In this document: in pieces, positions 8,587-17,533 of the stretch
Numbering within the stretch: position 1 is the first letter of the stretch
Layout: every line of letters starts with the position of its first letter
From: Gloeocapsopsis crepidinum LEGE 06123
GTDB lineage: Bacteria; Cyanobacteriota; Cyanobacteriia; Cyanobacteriales; Chroococcidiopsidaceae
DNA length: 64,000 bases
Direction of reading: 5' to 3'
Assembly (NCBI RefSeq): GCF_015207655.1
Contig: NZ_JADEWN010000007.1
Location: forward strand, 1 to 64,000
Made by a program: the position numbers and the translations under genes
The notes under the pieces: generated by a model
Told to the model about the DNA's origin: nothing
Seen by the model: the letters and a program-made list of their open reading frames with translations, nothing else
Databases searched by the model: none

Positions 8587-9597
8587 TTATCGGTTTCTCC
8601 GACGTGGCGATCGCCTACTTCCACCACCAAAAATACGACTCAAAAAGTTTGAACGCTTGCGCCGAGGACGCTCAGTTTCAGGTGGCTCGTTAGGTTGCAT
8701 GCCTTGTTCTGCGCGAGCTTCAGGAGTTAAAGGTACAGCATTTTCAGCAGGCGTGATTCCCGAACCAAATCTTCTGGCATAAACTTGAGTAAACTCTGCA
8801 CCCAAAAGTAAAATTTGCGCAGCATAAAAAACCCATGCCAGGACAACAACAAGTGAACCAGCCGCACCATAAACTGAACCAAAACTACTATTACCTAAAT
8901 ATTGACCGAGTAAAAATCGACCAATCGAGAATAAAAACGATGTGATAATTGCACCAATCCAAACATCACTCCAAGTAATTTTTACATCTGGCAGAATTTT
9001 GTAAATTGCAGCAAATAAAAATGTCGTAACAATAAAACCAAAAACAAATGAAAACAACTGCAAAAATGAGCTAAGAAAGGGGAACCAGTTACCAAAAAAG
9101 TTAACAACTCCTGCTAAACCTGCACTGAGTATGAGGGAAACTAGCAATAAAAAGCCAATCCCTAAGATCATGGCAAACGATAAAAAACGGTTGCGAACGA
9201 CATTGAGTAAACCTTGCTCAGGTTTAGGTTTAACTTCCCAAACTGTATTAAGTGCATCTTGCAATTCAGCAAATAAACCTGTAGCACCGAAAAGCAAAAC
9301 AACAACACTAATGACTGAAGCAAAAGTTCCTTCAGCAGGTTGACTAGCGTTTTCAATTGCTGTTTGGATAAACTCAGCACCGTCTCTACCAACCAAACCT
9401 TGGATTTGGGCGACAATTTCATTTTTAGCAGCGTCTTCTCCAAAAACAGAACCAGCGATCGCAATAACAATAATTAGCAATGGTGCTAAGGAAAACATTG
9501 TGTAATAAGCTAATGCTGCCGCAATGCGAGCAACTTTATCTTTATTCCATTCGGCAATTGTCTCTTTCAACAAACTTATAATGACTTTGACGTTCAC
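8587..9597 (-). CDS. YihY/BrkB family inner-membrane protein
   Basis: A 336-residue protein with about six membrane helices and the family signature RIAAALAYYTMFSLAPLL near residues 23-40, followed by the FGATGLFAELQDALNTVWEV segment. The C-terminal tail is strongly basic (PRRKRSNFLSRIFGGGSRRSPRRRNR region) and probably cytosolic. The family was once called RNase BN by mistake; it has no proven nuclease activity and its function is unsettled. It precedes the KirBac gene by 29 bases on the same strand. Confidence 0.9.
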   Translation of the reverse strand: MNVKVIISLLKETIAEWNKDKVARIAAALAYYTMFSLAPLLIIVIAIAGSVFGEDAAKNEIVAQIQGLVGRDGAEFIQTAIENASQPAEGTFASVISVVVLLFGATGLFAELQDALNTVWEVKPKPEQGLLNVVRNRFLSFAMILGIGFLLLVSLILSAGLAGVVNFFGNWFPFLSSFLQLFSFVFGFIVTTFLFAAIYKILPDVKITWSDVWIGAIITSFLFSIGRFLLGQYLGNSSFGSVYGAAGSLVVVLAWVFYAAQILLLGAEFTQVYARRFGSGITPAENAVPLTPEARAEQGMQPNEPPETERPRRKRSNFLSRIFGGGSRRSPRRRNR

Positions 9598-9835
9598 AGA
9601 TATCTCCTGAGCACGGGATATAGCTTGATTTAATAGTTGGCTTGAGCTAGAAAAGTTTTAATGATATGTGCTGGTAGTAGACAGTTTCTCAAATTGTGAG
9701 TGATTCCTGTTGCAGGATACAAGCAGACGCAGTAGATAGTAAGTATTAGCCATTACCTTGCTAAAGAATTTCATACTCTAAGTTCGTTGGATGACAACAG
9801 CTTTTGGTATCGTAGTGCAAAAGATAGATTTTTTG

Positions 9836-10567
9836 TCAATCTGCAATAAGTAGTACAAGTGCATACCCAGCAGCACCGAGCGCAAATGCCCAAAAGCGGC
9901 TTTTCCGCTCTTCTGGTAATTCTTCTTTGAGCACATTAAGAATAACTCCACCTGCTACAAAAGCAAAGAGTCCTCCTATTGCCATATCTTGAATTTCTGT
10001 AGCTTGCCCGATTAAGAACCCAAAAACAATAGCGATCGCCAGTATCCAACGTCCTAGTTTGTCATAGTCACGCTTGTGGTTTTCTCGTAAACCGTAATCG
10101 TTAACAATAAAATGTAGTGCCATAGCAAAAGCGAATAATAATACATTTGTGGCTCCTGGTTCTTGCCGATGCACTAACAAATAACCAATGAGTGCGTTGT
10201 AACTGGAAAAAGAGAGAATATGAAGCCAAAAAATACGCAAACTAGTCCTATCTTTCTTTCCCGCTTTGCGACTACTACGACGTGATATATTTGCGGCTCG
10301 CTCTAAGCCATAAAAAACAGCTAAACCAGTCAGCGCAAATAAATAAACATGATTTTCTAAGTAAACAAATATACCGTTATTATTTTGCTCAAATGCACGT
10401 TGTCTTTCACTGAGTTCAGGTAACAAATGCACAAACACATAAGCGACAGAAACACCTCCAGCCATCGATAACCAGCGGCTGCGAGGTATAGTATCAAGAA
10501 AGCGTAACCTTCCGGCAAAGATATGTACAAAAGCAAGTCCGACTGCAAGCAGTGCTGTCAGGATCAT
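9836..10567 (-). CDS. ZIP-like integral membrane protein
   Basis: A 243-residue protein with about seven to eight hydrophobic helices. YVFVHLLPEL near residue 45 and the late AFVAGGVILNVLKEELPEE resemble the paired metal-site helices of ZIP zinc/iron transporters, in which His and Glu residues bind the ion. A charged loop (RRSSRKAGKKDRTSL) separates the two halves, as in ZIP proteins. The HNxxPEG motif of classical ZIPs is replaced by HFIVNDYGLRENHKRD, so transport activity is inferred only. It stands alone on the minus strand. Confidence 0.6.
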   Translation of the reverse strand: MILTALLAVGLAFVHIFAGRLRFLDTIPRSRWLSMAGGVSVAYVFVHLLPELSERQRAFEQNNNGIFVYLENHVYLFALTGLAVFYGLERAANISRRSSRKAGKKDRTSLRIFWLHILSFSSYNALIGYLLVHRQEPGATNVLLFAFAMALHFIVNDYGLRENHKRDYDKLGRWILAIAIVFGFLIGQATEIQDMAIGGLFAFVAGGVILNVLKEELPEERKSRFWAFALGAAGYALVLLIAD

Positions 10568-10802
10568 ATGTATTTTCTAGAGTATTCCTACATATAACTA
10601 GAATGCAGAACCATTAAGTGTAATTTCAAAGTTAAATTTGTTCATCTACAACTAACTTACAAAATATTACTCAAGATGACAGATTATAAATATATAGCTC
10701 TGGTCAGGAAACTATCGCAATATTACTCAGTCGAAGTATTAGGGATTTTATTAACCACTAGCAAACTTGAGTGATATCACTCTTTAATATATTGTTATTT
10801 TT

Positions 10803-12566
10803 ATGCATACGCTACTAAAAAGAAGGCATTTCTTAATGGGTTTAGGTGCATTGACCGGCATGGGAGCCTTCACAACTGCATCTCAACTACGACACTTCAA
10901 TAAACTTGTACCCGCACTAGCAGATTCTTCCAGTATTGCTTTAGCTGCAGAAGTTGCTTTACACTCCTCAGCTAGAACGAAAGGATTAATTTTTGGTGCA
11001 GCCGCAACTTATCAGCAGTTGTCCTCAAACAAGGCATACGCTAACTTATTTGCCCAACAGTGTGGTATGTTAGTGCCCACTAACGAACTGAAATGGCAAG
11101 AACTACGCCCTAGCCCTGGTAGATTTAATTTTACGCGGGCAGATTGGATGGCTCGATTCGCTCGTTCGCATGGAATGTTATTTCGCGGGCACACTTTGGT
11201 ATGGCATAAGGCTTTACCCAATTGGTTTGCCAGTACAGTGAATAAACAAAACGCTGAAAAATATCTTAGAGAACATATCTCTCGCGTTGCTGGGCATTAT
11301 GCTGGACAAATGCACTCTTGGGATGTAGTAAATGAAGCAATTGATCTACAAGTGCAACGTGCAGATCAATTACGTAACACTCCTTGGTTAAGGTTTTTAG
11401 GTCCAGAGTATATTGATCTTGCATTTCGTGCTGCAGCTGAAGCTGATCCACAAGCTTTGCTTGTGTATAACGATTTTGCAATCGAGCATGACACTCCGCA
11501 AGCCGAAGCCAAGCGTACTGCTGTACTGCGGTTATTAGAACGTTTAAAGTCTAGAGGAACTCCAGTCCAAGCTTTAGGAATTCAAAGTCACTTGTTTGGT
11601 CATCCTGATGGTGTCAAATTTACGCAAATACGTAGGTTTCTGCGCAATGTTGCGGATTTAGGCTTACAAATCATGATTACAGAACTTGATGTGAACGATC
11701 AGCAGTTACCCAGAGATGCTGCTGTTCGCGATCGCGCAGTTGCGAAGATCTATGCAGATTTTCTGTCCGCCGTGCTTGATGAACCAGCAGTAATCGCAGT
11801 CATGACATGGGGATTAAGCGATCGCTATACGTGGCTAGCCAACAGAAAACCCCGTGGAGACGGTGGAGGATTGCGACCGTTGCCTTTTGATGAGCAACTT
11901 CGACCTAAACCAGCATGGCAATCTTTAGCAAGTGCGATCGCACAAGCGCCTTCCCGTTCATCTCAACCAGGATTACCAATTCCAACAAGGTTCCCTGATA
12001 TTCAAGGGCACTGGGCGCAAGGTTACATTCAAGCATTAGCTGACAAAAACATCATTAGTGGATTTCCAGACGGTACGTTTAAGCCTAATGCACCTGTCAC
12101 TCGTGCTGAGTTCGCGGCAATTGTCACGAAAGCTTTTCCCAAAGCATCGCAAAACAATCCTAGTATAGAATTTGTCGATATTTCTCAAAGTTTTTGGGGT
12201 TACAGTGCGATTCAAACTGCTGTGAGAAGAGGCTTTCTTGTTGGTTATCCTGGCAGAATTTTTCAGCCTAGTCAACAAATTCCCAGAGTTCAAGTTGTTG
12301 TAGCGTTAGCAAGTGGCTTAAATCTCAGCAGTAACAATACTAATGTACTGTCTTTTTACCAAGATGCAGCACAAATTCCTAACTATGCAACTAATAAAGT
12401 TGCAGCAGCTACTCAAAGGCGGATGGTTGTTAACTACCCGACAGCAAGACAACTAAACCCAAATCGTAATGCCACTCGCGCTGAAGTTGCAGCGTTTGTC
12501 TATCAAGCTTTAGTTGATGCAGGTCAAGCACAGCCAATTAATTCTCCTTATTTAGTACGAGTTTGA
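10803..12566 (+). CDS. Tat-exported GH10 endo-1,4-beta-xylanase with three SLH repeats
   Basis: A 587-residue protein. The N-terminus LKRRHFLMGLGALTG is a twin-arginine signal. A glycoside hydrolase family 10 barrel follows (about 55-385), with acid/base Glu178 in WDVVNEAID and nucleophile Glu294 in ITELDVND. GRFNFTRAD and RGHTLVWH are further GH10 hallmarks. Three S-layer-homology repeats fill residues about 397-585; the first begins FPDIQGHWAQGYIQALADK and contains FPDGTFKPNAPVTRAEF. The family cleaves xylan; SLH repeats usually anchor proteins to cell-wall polymer. The stop codon at 12564-12566 coincides with the edge of a dispersed repeat, so the extreme C-terminus may have been reshaped. 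Confidence 0.93.
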   Translation: MHTLLKRRHFLMGLGALTGMGAFTTASQLRHFNKLVPALADSSSIALAAEVALHSSARTKGLIFGAAATYQQLSSNKAYANLFAQQCGMLVPTNELKWQELRPSPGRFNFTRADWMARFARSHGMLFRGHTLVWHKALPNWFASTVNKQNAEKYLREHISRVAGHYAGQMHSWDVVNEAIDLQVQRADQLRNTPWLRFLGPEYIDLAFRAAAEADPQALLVYNDFAIEHDTPQAEAKRTAVLRLLERLKSRGTPVQALGIQSHLFGHPDGVKFTQIRRFLRNVADLGLQIMITELDVNDQQLPRDAAVRDRAVAKIYADFLSAVLDEPAVIAVMTWGLSDRYTWLANRKPRGDGGGLRPLPFDEQLRPKPAWQSLASAIAQAPSRSSQPGLPIPTRFPDIQGHWAQGYIQALADKNIISGFPDGTFKPNAPVTRAEFAAIVTKAFPKASQNNPSIEFVDISQSFWGYSAIQTAVRRGFLVGYPGRIFQPSQQIPRVQVVVALASGLNLSSNNTNVLSFYQDAAQIPNYATNKVAAATQRRMVVNYPTARQLNPNRNATRAEVAAFVYQALVDAGQAQPINSPYLVRV

Positions 12567-12650
12567 ATCACAGATATTCTTCGACTGAATTGGGGGTTAT
12601 TCAAGCAAAGTGTACCTTGGTAAACCAAGACAAGATTTTTAGTAGCCCAA
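12565..12650 (+). repeat. degraded copy of a dispersed structured repeat
   Basis: The stretch starting GAATCACAGAT and including CAAGCAAAGTGTACCTT, then ACAAGATTTTTA, matches the 5' half of the fuller element at 27628-27793. The hairpin sequences have eroded here and the 3' hairpins are absent. It begins exactly at the xylanase stop codon. Confidence 0.6.
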
Positions 12651-12700
12651 CAAGATATCAGTAGCTTCAGTCGGGCGATCGCCTTGACTCACCTCAACGA

Positions 12701-14242
12701 CTAAATCTGCATTGGCGCACCAGGGCCTAAGGGAAGTCCTAAAAACAACCAAACAAAGAACAATACTGTCCAACAAATTAAAAAACTTAACGAATACGGT
12801 AGCATCAACGAAATCAATGTACCAATGCCTAGGTTTTTATCATATTTTTGCCCAAAAGCAACAACGATAGGAAAGTAAGGCATCAGTGGCGTAATAATAT
12901 TTGTTGTTGAATCTCCAATTCTGTAAATCGCTTGCGTCAATTCAGGAGAGTAACCAATTAACATTAACATTGGCACAAACACAGGTGCCATGACAGCCCA
13001 TTTTGCTGAAGCAGAACCAACGAATAAATCAAGAACAACTGTGAGTAAAATAAATAGTAGTAAAATTGGTGGACCAGTAATTCCTGTAGCCCTGAGAAAA
13101 TTAGCACCACTGACTGCAGTAATGATTCCCAAATTACTCCAGTTGAAATATGCAATAAATTGAGCAGCAATGAACGCAAGCGCAATATAGTATCCCAAAG
13201 AACTCATTGCACTGCCCATTGATTGGGCAACATCTTTATCATTGCGAATCGTACCCGCAGCTTTACCATAAGCGATCGCAGGAAGTAAAAAAGCGATCGC
13301 AATCAAAAACACAATTCCATCAATAAACGGTGAAGGAATAATCGCAGAGGTTTCAGGATCGCGCAAAATTCCTTGTGGTGGCAACAACAATGCTAAAACA
13401 AAAACAACAAAAGCCAATAACGCATAACCTGCCCAACGCAATCCTTTGCGTTCTCTTGCAGTTAGTTCTTCTAATACTGCTTCTTCTCCCTGATAGCGAC
13501 CAAGGCGTGGTTCTACAATTTTGTCAGTAATATACCAGCCAACGAGGGTGACAACAAATGTAGAAACTGCAAGAAAATAGTAGTTCGCTGTAGCATTGAC
13601 TTCGTAGTTAGGATTAATTAGTTGTGCTGCACTTTGCGATAATCCGGCAAGGAGAGGGTCTAAAGGGCTCAGCAATAAGTTAGCACTAAAACCACCCGAA
13701 ACACCTGCAAACGCCGCTGCCATGCCTGCTAGGGGATGACGTTTAAACGCTAAAAAGACAATCGCCCCTAAAGGAACTAAAACGACATAACCCGCATCTG
13801 ATGCGATGTTAGACATCACTCCAGCAAAAATAACTGTTGGAGAAATTAACCTTGCAGGTGCAACAAGTACTAACTGACGAAGTAAAGCTGCAAGTAAACC
13901 TGTTGCTTCCGCAACTCCCACACCTAACATCGCAACAATTACAGTTCCCAAGGGTGGAAATTCAGTAAAGTTGGTAACTGCTTCGGTGACAATACGACGG
14001 ATACCATCAGGTGTCAAAAGTGATACAGCAGCGATCGTTTCATTGTTTCCTGGATTAACAACACTGACATTGAGTGCAGCAGCGATCGCACTAATGACAA
14101 TAACAGCGAGACAAAAGATAAAAAATAGCGTTAGCGGATCGGGAAGTTTATTTCCTACGGCTTCAATAAATGCCAGAGACTTACTGATCCAACCTGGTTT
14201 TTGAGGAGGACTAGATTGTTCTGGAGGAGTTGTTTGTGTCAT
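12701..14242 (-). CDS. AbgT family transporter
   Basis: A 513-residue protein with about 12 membrane helices. The early EAVGNKLPDPLTLFFIFCL and the PLGTVIVAMLGVGVAEATGLL and MSNIASDAGYVVLVPLGA segments are characteristic of AbgT proteins. Named for E. coli AbgT, which takes up p-aminobenzoyl-glutamate, the family also contains exporters of folate-like drugs, so the direction of transport is open. A good ribosome site (TAGGAG) precedes the ATG. The adjacent minus-strand upstream gene is a GltS-like glutamate carrier, 147 bases away, which fits a role in glutamate-containing compounds. Confidence 0.9.
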   Translation of the reverse strand: MTQTTPPEQSSPPQKPGWISKSLAFIEAVGNKLPDPLTLFFIFCLAVIVISAIAAALNVSVVNPGNNETIAAVSLLTPDGIRRIVTEAVTNFTEFPPLGTVIVAMLGVGVAEATGLLAALLRQLVLVAPARLISPTVIFAGVMSNIASDAGYVVLVPLGAIVFLAFKRHPLAGMAAAFAGVSGGFSANLLLSPLDPLLAGLSQSAAQLINPNYEVNATANYYFLAVSTFVVTLVGWYITDKIVEPRLGRYQGEEAVLEELTARERKGLRWAGYALLAFVVFVLALLLPPQGILRDPETSAIIPSPFIDGIVFLIAIAFLLPAIAYGKAAGTIRNDKDVAQSMGSAMSSLGYYIALAFIAAQFIAYFNWSNLGIITAVSGANFLRATGITGPPILLLFILLTVVLDLFVGSASAKWAVMAPVFVPMLMLIGYSPELTQAIYRIGDSTTNIITPLMPYFPIVVAFGQKYDKNLGIGTLISLMLPYSLSFLICWTVLFFVWLFLGLPLGPGAPMQI

Positions 14243-14389
14243 TTACTCCTACCTTATGTATTAACTATGATTATTCGGGTTACTAATTAGTAGTTGGTAG
14301 TTAGTCACTATCGTCCTAAAAAGCAGAGTTATGAATGTTAGATTTTGAGGAGTAATAGGGTTAACTCATAATTCAAAACTCAAAACTTT

Positions 14390-15835
14390 CTAAACAACTT
14401 GACTACTTTTCGCGATCCGCTTGAAGTTATACATACCAAAAACAAGCCAAAACGCTAAGATACCAGTTGTCAGCAGTAGCACCGGAACAGGACCAAACTG
14501 GGCGATTAACAGTGGTGCAGCTGCAGTAAATAAGCCTCCACCGACGATTGGTTCAAATAATAGTTGCTTGTACGCAAAACTTTCAAAAGCACCAGAACGA
14601 TTGTCGGGATCAACCATCCGCAGCAAAACTAAGCCTGTTGCAGTAACGCCCATTGATTGTCCTAAATCTCCAATACCACGTTCAAACCAAAATGTAGGGA
14701 GAATACGCGGTCCAAGGTAGATAAATGCTAAGACATTCCACGCAATACCAGCTACCGATAAAATTAGGAATGGACCAATGTTGCTACCTAAGACGGCTAA
14801 TGAAATTGAAGCGAGTGCAGTTACAATTGTGACATCTAATGCAACTCCGCCAATGCGCTCAATTAATGGACGACTAATGAGATAACCGCGTCCTGTACGT
14901 TCTAAGAGTAGCTGCACTATGAGTCCGCCAATGAGTGCAATTGGAAACAAAGGTACGTAAGAAAATAATTCAACTCCTGCGCGTCCCCAGGTAATTGATT
15001 CAATAAAAATCAGTGCTTGTAAAATTAGCCAACCGATTGCGATCGCTAGCCCTACAAAGCTTAAGTTTAATGATAGGGGATCAATAAGCAAGTCGCGCAT
15101 TAATCGGGCACGGGCAACTCGAATTGTTTGATCTTCATTCGGGCGATTGTGAGAATCAAAGCTTCCCGCTTCAGGATCTTCACTACGCACGACTTGAATT
15201 CGTCCTGTTTTTCTCGCCCAGTCTGCAAGCATCGTACCAGCAACAATACCAGAAACAATTCCCACAGTAGCTAAGCCTAATGCTAAATCAGGTCCAACTG
15301 TAAAACCCAAGTTATTGAAAGTTTCTGCCATTCCGGCTGCGGTTCCGTGTCCGCCTTCAAAGCCAACTTCAATTAACGATGCAGCGATCGGACTCATACC
15401 AAAAACGGGAGTTAGTACTAAAATGGCGAGTAGAAGCCCTACTACGTACTGTCCCCAAGCCAGTGTTTGTCCAAAAGCAACCTGCGGCGAGGCTTTGCGC
15501 CAAATATCTCTTGGACTTGGAATTGACTCTCCAATAAAAAGCGTTGCAAAAACAACATTGATAAAAACACTGGGAGATTGCGACCACACGTTACGGATAG
15601 TTTCTGGAAATAAGCCTTGGGCAAGTGGAACTTCTGATCCTGCAACTGTAGCTGCGATCGCCCCTAAAACTTGTGGACCTAAAAGTAAGGCAATAACTCC
15701 TGAAACAATAGAACTTGGTAGATAGAGATCTCGCAAGAATTTGATCCGCTGTCGTACAAATCTACCGACTAAGACTAATAGCGCAATTGTAATAAAAGCA
15801 AAGAAAACATCAATAAGTTGAAACATAGCACCCAT
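14390..15835 (-). CDS. gltS: sodium/glutamate symporter family (GltS-like)
   Basis: A 481-residue membrane protein with about 12 helices in two inverted halves. Conserved segments include EVGFEGGHGTAAGM and, late in the protein, IGDLGQSMGVTATGLVLLRMVDP, both typical of GltS carriers that couple glutamate uptake to sodium. It is longer than E. coli GltS (about 400), with an extra charged loop near residues 215-240 (RSEDPEAGSFDSHNRPNEDQ). The start could be the ATG at 15835 or that at 15826, which has a better-spaced GGGATGGG. The AbgT gene follows on the same strand. Confidence 0.85.
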   Translation of the reverse strand: MGAMFQLIDVFFAFITIALLVLVGRFVRQRIKFLRDLYLPSSIVSGVIALLLGPQVLGAIAATVAGSEVPLAQGLFPETIRNVWSQSPSVFINVVFATLFIGESIPSPRDIWRKASPQVAFGQTLAWGQYVVGLLLAILVLTPVFGMSPIAASLIEVGFEGGHGTAAGMAETFNNLGFTVGPDLALGLATVGIVSGIVAGTMLADWARKTGRIQVVRSEDPEAGSFDSHNRPNEDQTIRVARARLMRDLLIDPLSLNLSFVGLAIAIGWLILQALIFIESITWGRAGVELFSYVPLFPIALIGGLIVQLLLERTGRGYLISRPLIERIGGVALDVTIVTALASISLAVLGSNIGPFLILSVAGIAWNVLAFIYLGPRILPTFWFERGIGDLGQSMGVTATGLVLLRMVDPDNRSGAFESFAYKQLLFEPIVGGGLFTAAAPLLIAQFGPVPVLLLTTGILAFWLVFGMYNFKRIAKSSQVV

Positions 15836-16098
15836 CCCTACAAACGCAATATAGGCGTTTGCTTGTTGTATAAGTTAGGCGTTTGCAGCAAGTTTACACT
15901 CTAAAGGTGTCACTAATGCAAGTAATTGAAAAGTTTTTAACCTTGTTAAGATAAATGTGTTGTATTTCCAGATACAAAGTGAGCAACTATTATTTAATAG
16001 CTAAAAAAATAGTTTAAATTGTGTTAATATAAATTTTCTTGATAGTTTGATTGATATTAATGCTCTGCAGGTATATTTTACAAATTAGTTACCAAAAA

Positions 16099-16776
16099 CT
16101 AAGTAGGAGGTTTTGCGTCTATTAAAAGGTTTTGAAGTTCTTTATTATTACTAAAGTTATTAATAATATATTGAACTCCTTTACTTGCTAAAGCTTTACC
16201 AACACCAATAAAGGGAAGCTTTAGATTAATTGCTGCTTTAACATCCCAAGTTCCATCTCCAATAAATATAGTTTTTTGAAAAGTGTCAATTTTATAATGT
16301 TTTTTCGATCTCAATATAGCTATTTTTATGATATCTTCTCTAGAAAGACTATCATCTGATGAAAAGAGAGGAAGATTATTAAAATCTATACCAGCTTTTT
16401 GTAGTTTAAATTTTGCAGAATCTTGCCATCCTCCAGTTGCAATAGCAATATGATATTCAAGCTGTTGTAACTTGCTTATTACACTTGTTGCACCTGGTAC
16501 TGGATTAAACAAATCAGAATTTTGTGTTGCTTGATTCAACAAATCAATAAAACGTCTTTTCAGTCTAAATACTTCCTCTTTGGATGGAAGACGTCCTAGC
16601 GGCTTTTGAAAGATTTGCTGAGTGATTCCGGTATCTGTACTATGTGTATAGTCTTGCCAATTTTGATTTATGTGAAGTATGTTAAATTCTTCATAAAAGG
16701 CACGAACAAAGCAATCAGCATCAACTTTGTTTGTATTGGTAAGTGTGCCATCAACATCAAAAATTACTAATTGCAT
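16099..16776 (-). CDS. HAD family hydrolase, phosphoglycolate-phosphatase-like
   Basis: A 225-residue protein opening with the HAD motif VIFDVDGTLTNT (nucleophile Asp7, acid Asp9). It carries IAIATGGW as motif II and FIGDGTWDVKAA with the motif IV acid near the end. An alpha-helical cap lies between, so it belongs to subfamily I, the group of phosphoglycolate phosphatases and beta-phosphoglucomutases. The substrate cannot be told from sequence. The gene is noticeably A+T-rich compared with its neighbours, which might indicate transfer. It sits alone between the GltS and DUF952 genes. Confidence 0.85.
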   Translation of the reverse strand: MQLVIFDVDGTLTNTNKVDADCFVRAFYEEFNILHINQNWQDYTHSTDTGITQQIFQKPLGRLPSKEEVFRLKRRFIDLLNQATQNSDLFNPVPGATSVISKLQQLEYHIAIATGGWQDSAKFKLQKAGIDFNNLPLFSSDDSLSREDIIKIAILRSKKHYKIDTFQKTIFIGDGTWDVKAAINLKLPFIGVGKALASKGVQYIINNFSNNKELQNLLIDAKPPT

Positions 16777-16825
16777 ATAGCAACTTTGTTTGTATTAGAG
16801 TAACTTTTTTTATAACGAACCAAAT

Positions 16826-16906
16826 AGGCTTAGCCTTCTCACAGGGTGGGACACATTCCCTGTAGGGGTTGCCGTTAGCCGTAGGCGCTAGGCTAGGACA
16901 CAAAGG
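16826..16906 (+). repeat. short dispersed intergenic repeat
   Basis: The block reads TAGGCTTAGCCTTCTCACAG and continues GGTGGGACACA, with a second part GTTAGCCGTAGGCGCTAGGC. The core TAGCCTTCxCxCAGGGTxGGACACA recurs at 20516-20547, and both copies are followed by an A/G-rich stretch including CAAAGGA. Such GC-rich palindromic blocks are common in cyanobacterial spacers. Confidence 0.5.
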
Positions 16907-16928
16907 ATAAGAGATGAAGTGAGTCTTA

Positions 16929-17282
16929 TTAAGACATTAAACTAACAATTTCTTGTGGAAAGGCAAAAGTACCGTCTTCCTTAGGCTGAAAATTAAGTAC
17001 TTGAATTACAGCATTAAGGTTTAAAGTACCGTAAATATGAGGAAATAATTTATCTTCTTGACTTCCTTCATAGCGGATTTCTGCTGAAACTTTATCAGAA
17101 TCAATACATAGTAACACTAATCCTTGTTGATGCTTAAAGAGTGAATTTGCTACTTCGACAACTTGCTGTGGAGTAGAACAGTGAATAAACCCTTCCGACT
17201 CTAGCGTGTCACCACAATAGATTTGGGATTGTTGTGCATTTTCCCATTGGTTGCGTTGCGTGATATGTAAAATAAGGTTCAT
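16929..17282 (-). CDS. DUF952 domain-containing protein
   Basis: A 117-residue cytoplasmic protein covering the whole DUF952 domain: ILHITQRNQWENAQQ at the start, EGFIHCSTPQQVVEVAN in the middle and PHIYGTLNLNAVIQVL near the end. The fold is related to ADP-ribosyltransferase-like domains and the function is unknown. The conserved His in EGFIHCS is present. It stands alone, and its start has no strong Shine-Dalgarno. Confidence 0.88.
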   Translation of the reverse strand: MNLILHITQRNQWENAQQSQIYCGDTLESEGFIHCSTPQQVVEVANSLFKHQQGLVLLCIDSDKVSAEIRYEGSQEDKLFPHIYGTLNLNAVIQVLNFQPKEDGTFAFPQEIVSLMS

Positions 17283-17533
17283 GGTAAGTTAAGTGTCGAT
17301 CTCGATAACCTGCTTATAAGATTTGCTACCAAATACTTCAATCTAATACAAATCTAACTAATATAGGATCTCCATTGACTGTTGTCAGTTTATTAAGACA
17401 TTAGTTAAAAATTGGTTACTATCTTCCTAGAAAGAGAAACTATGAGCGTTGAGTTTAAAAGCATTATAATGACTCACCGTTGAGGGTTGAGTGAAGAACA
17501 TTCTTCAATTCACAACTCTTGATGATTCAAAAG

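Noticed and set aside
11012-11481. Minus-strand frames within the xylanase gene
   Set aside because: They lie antisense to a well-supported GH10 gene and have no family features.
15315-15725. 136-codon plus-strand frame within the GltS gene
   Set aside because: It is antisense to a clear transporter gene and its sequence (many Thr, Pro, Ser) reflects the complement of membrane codons.
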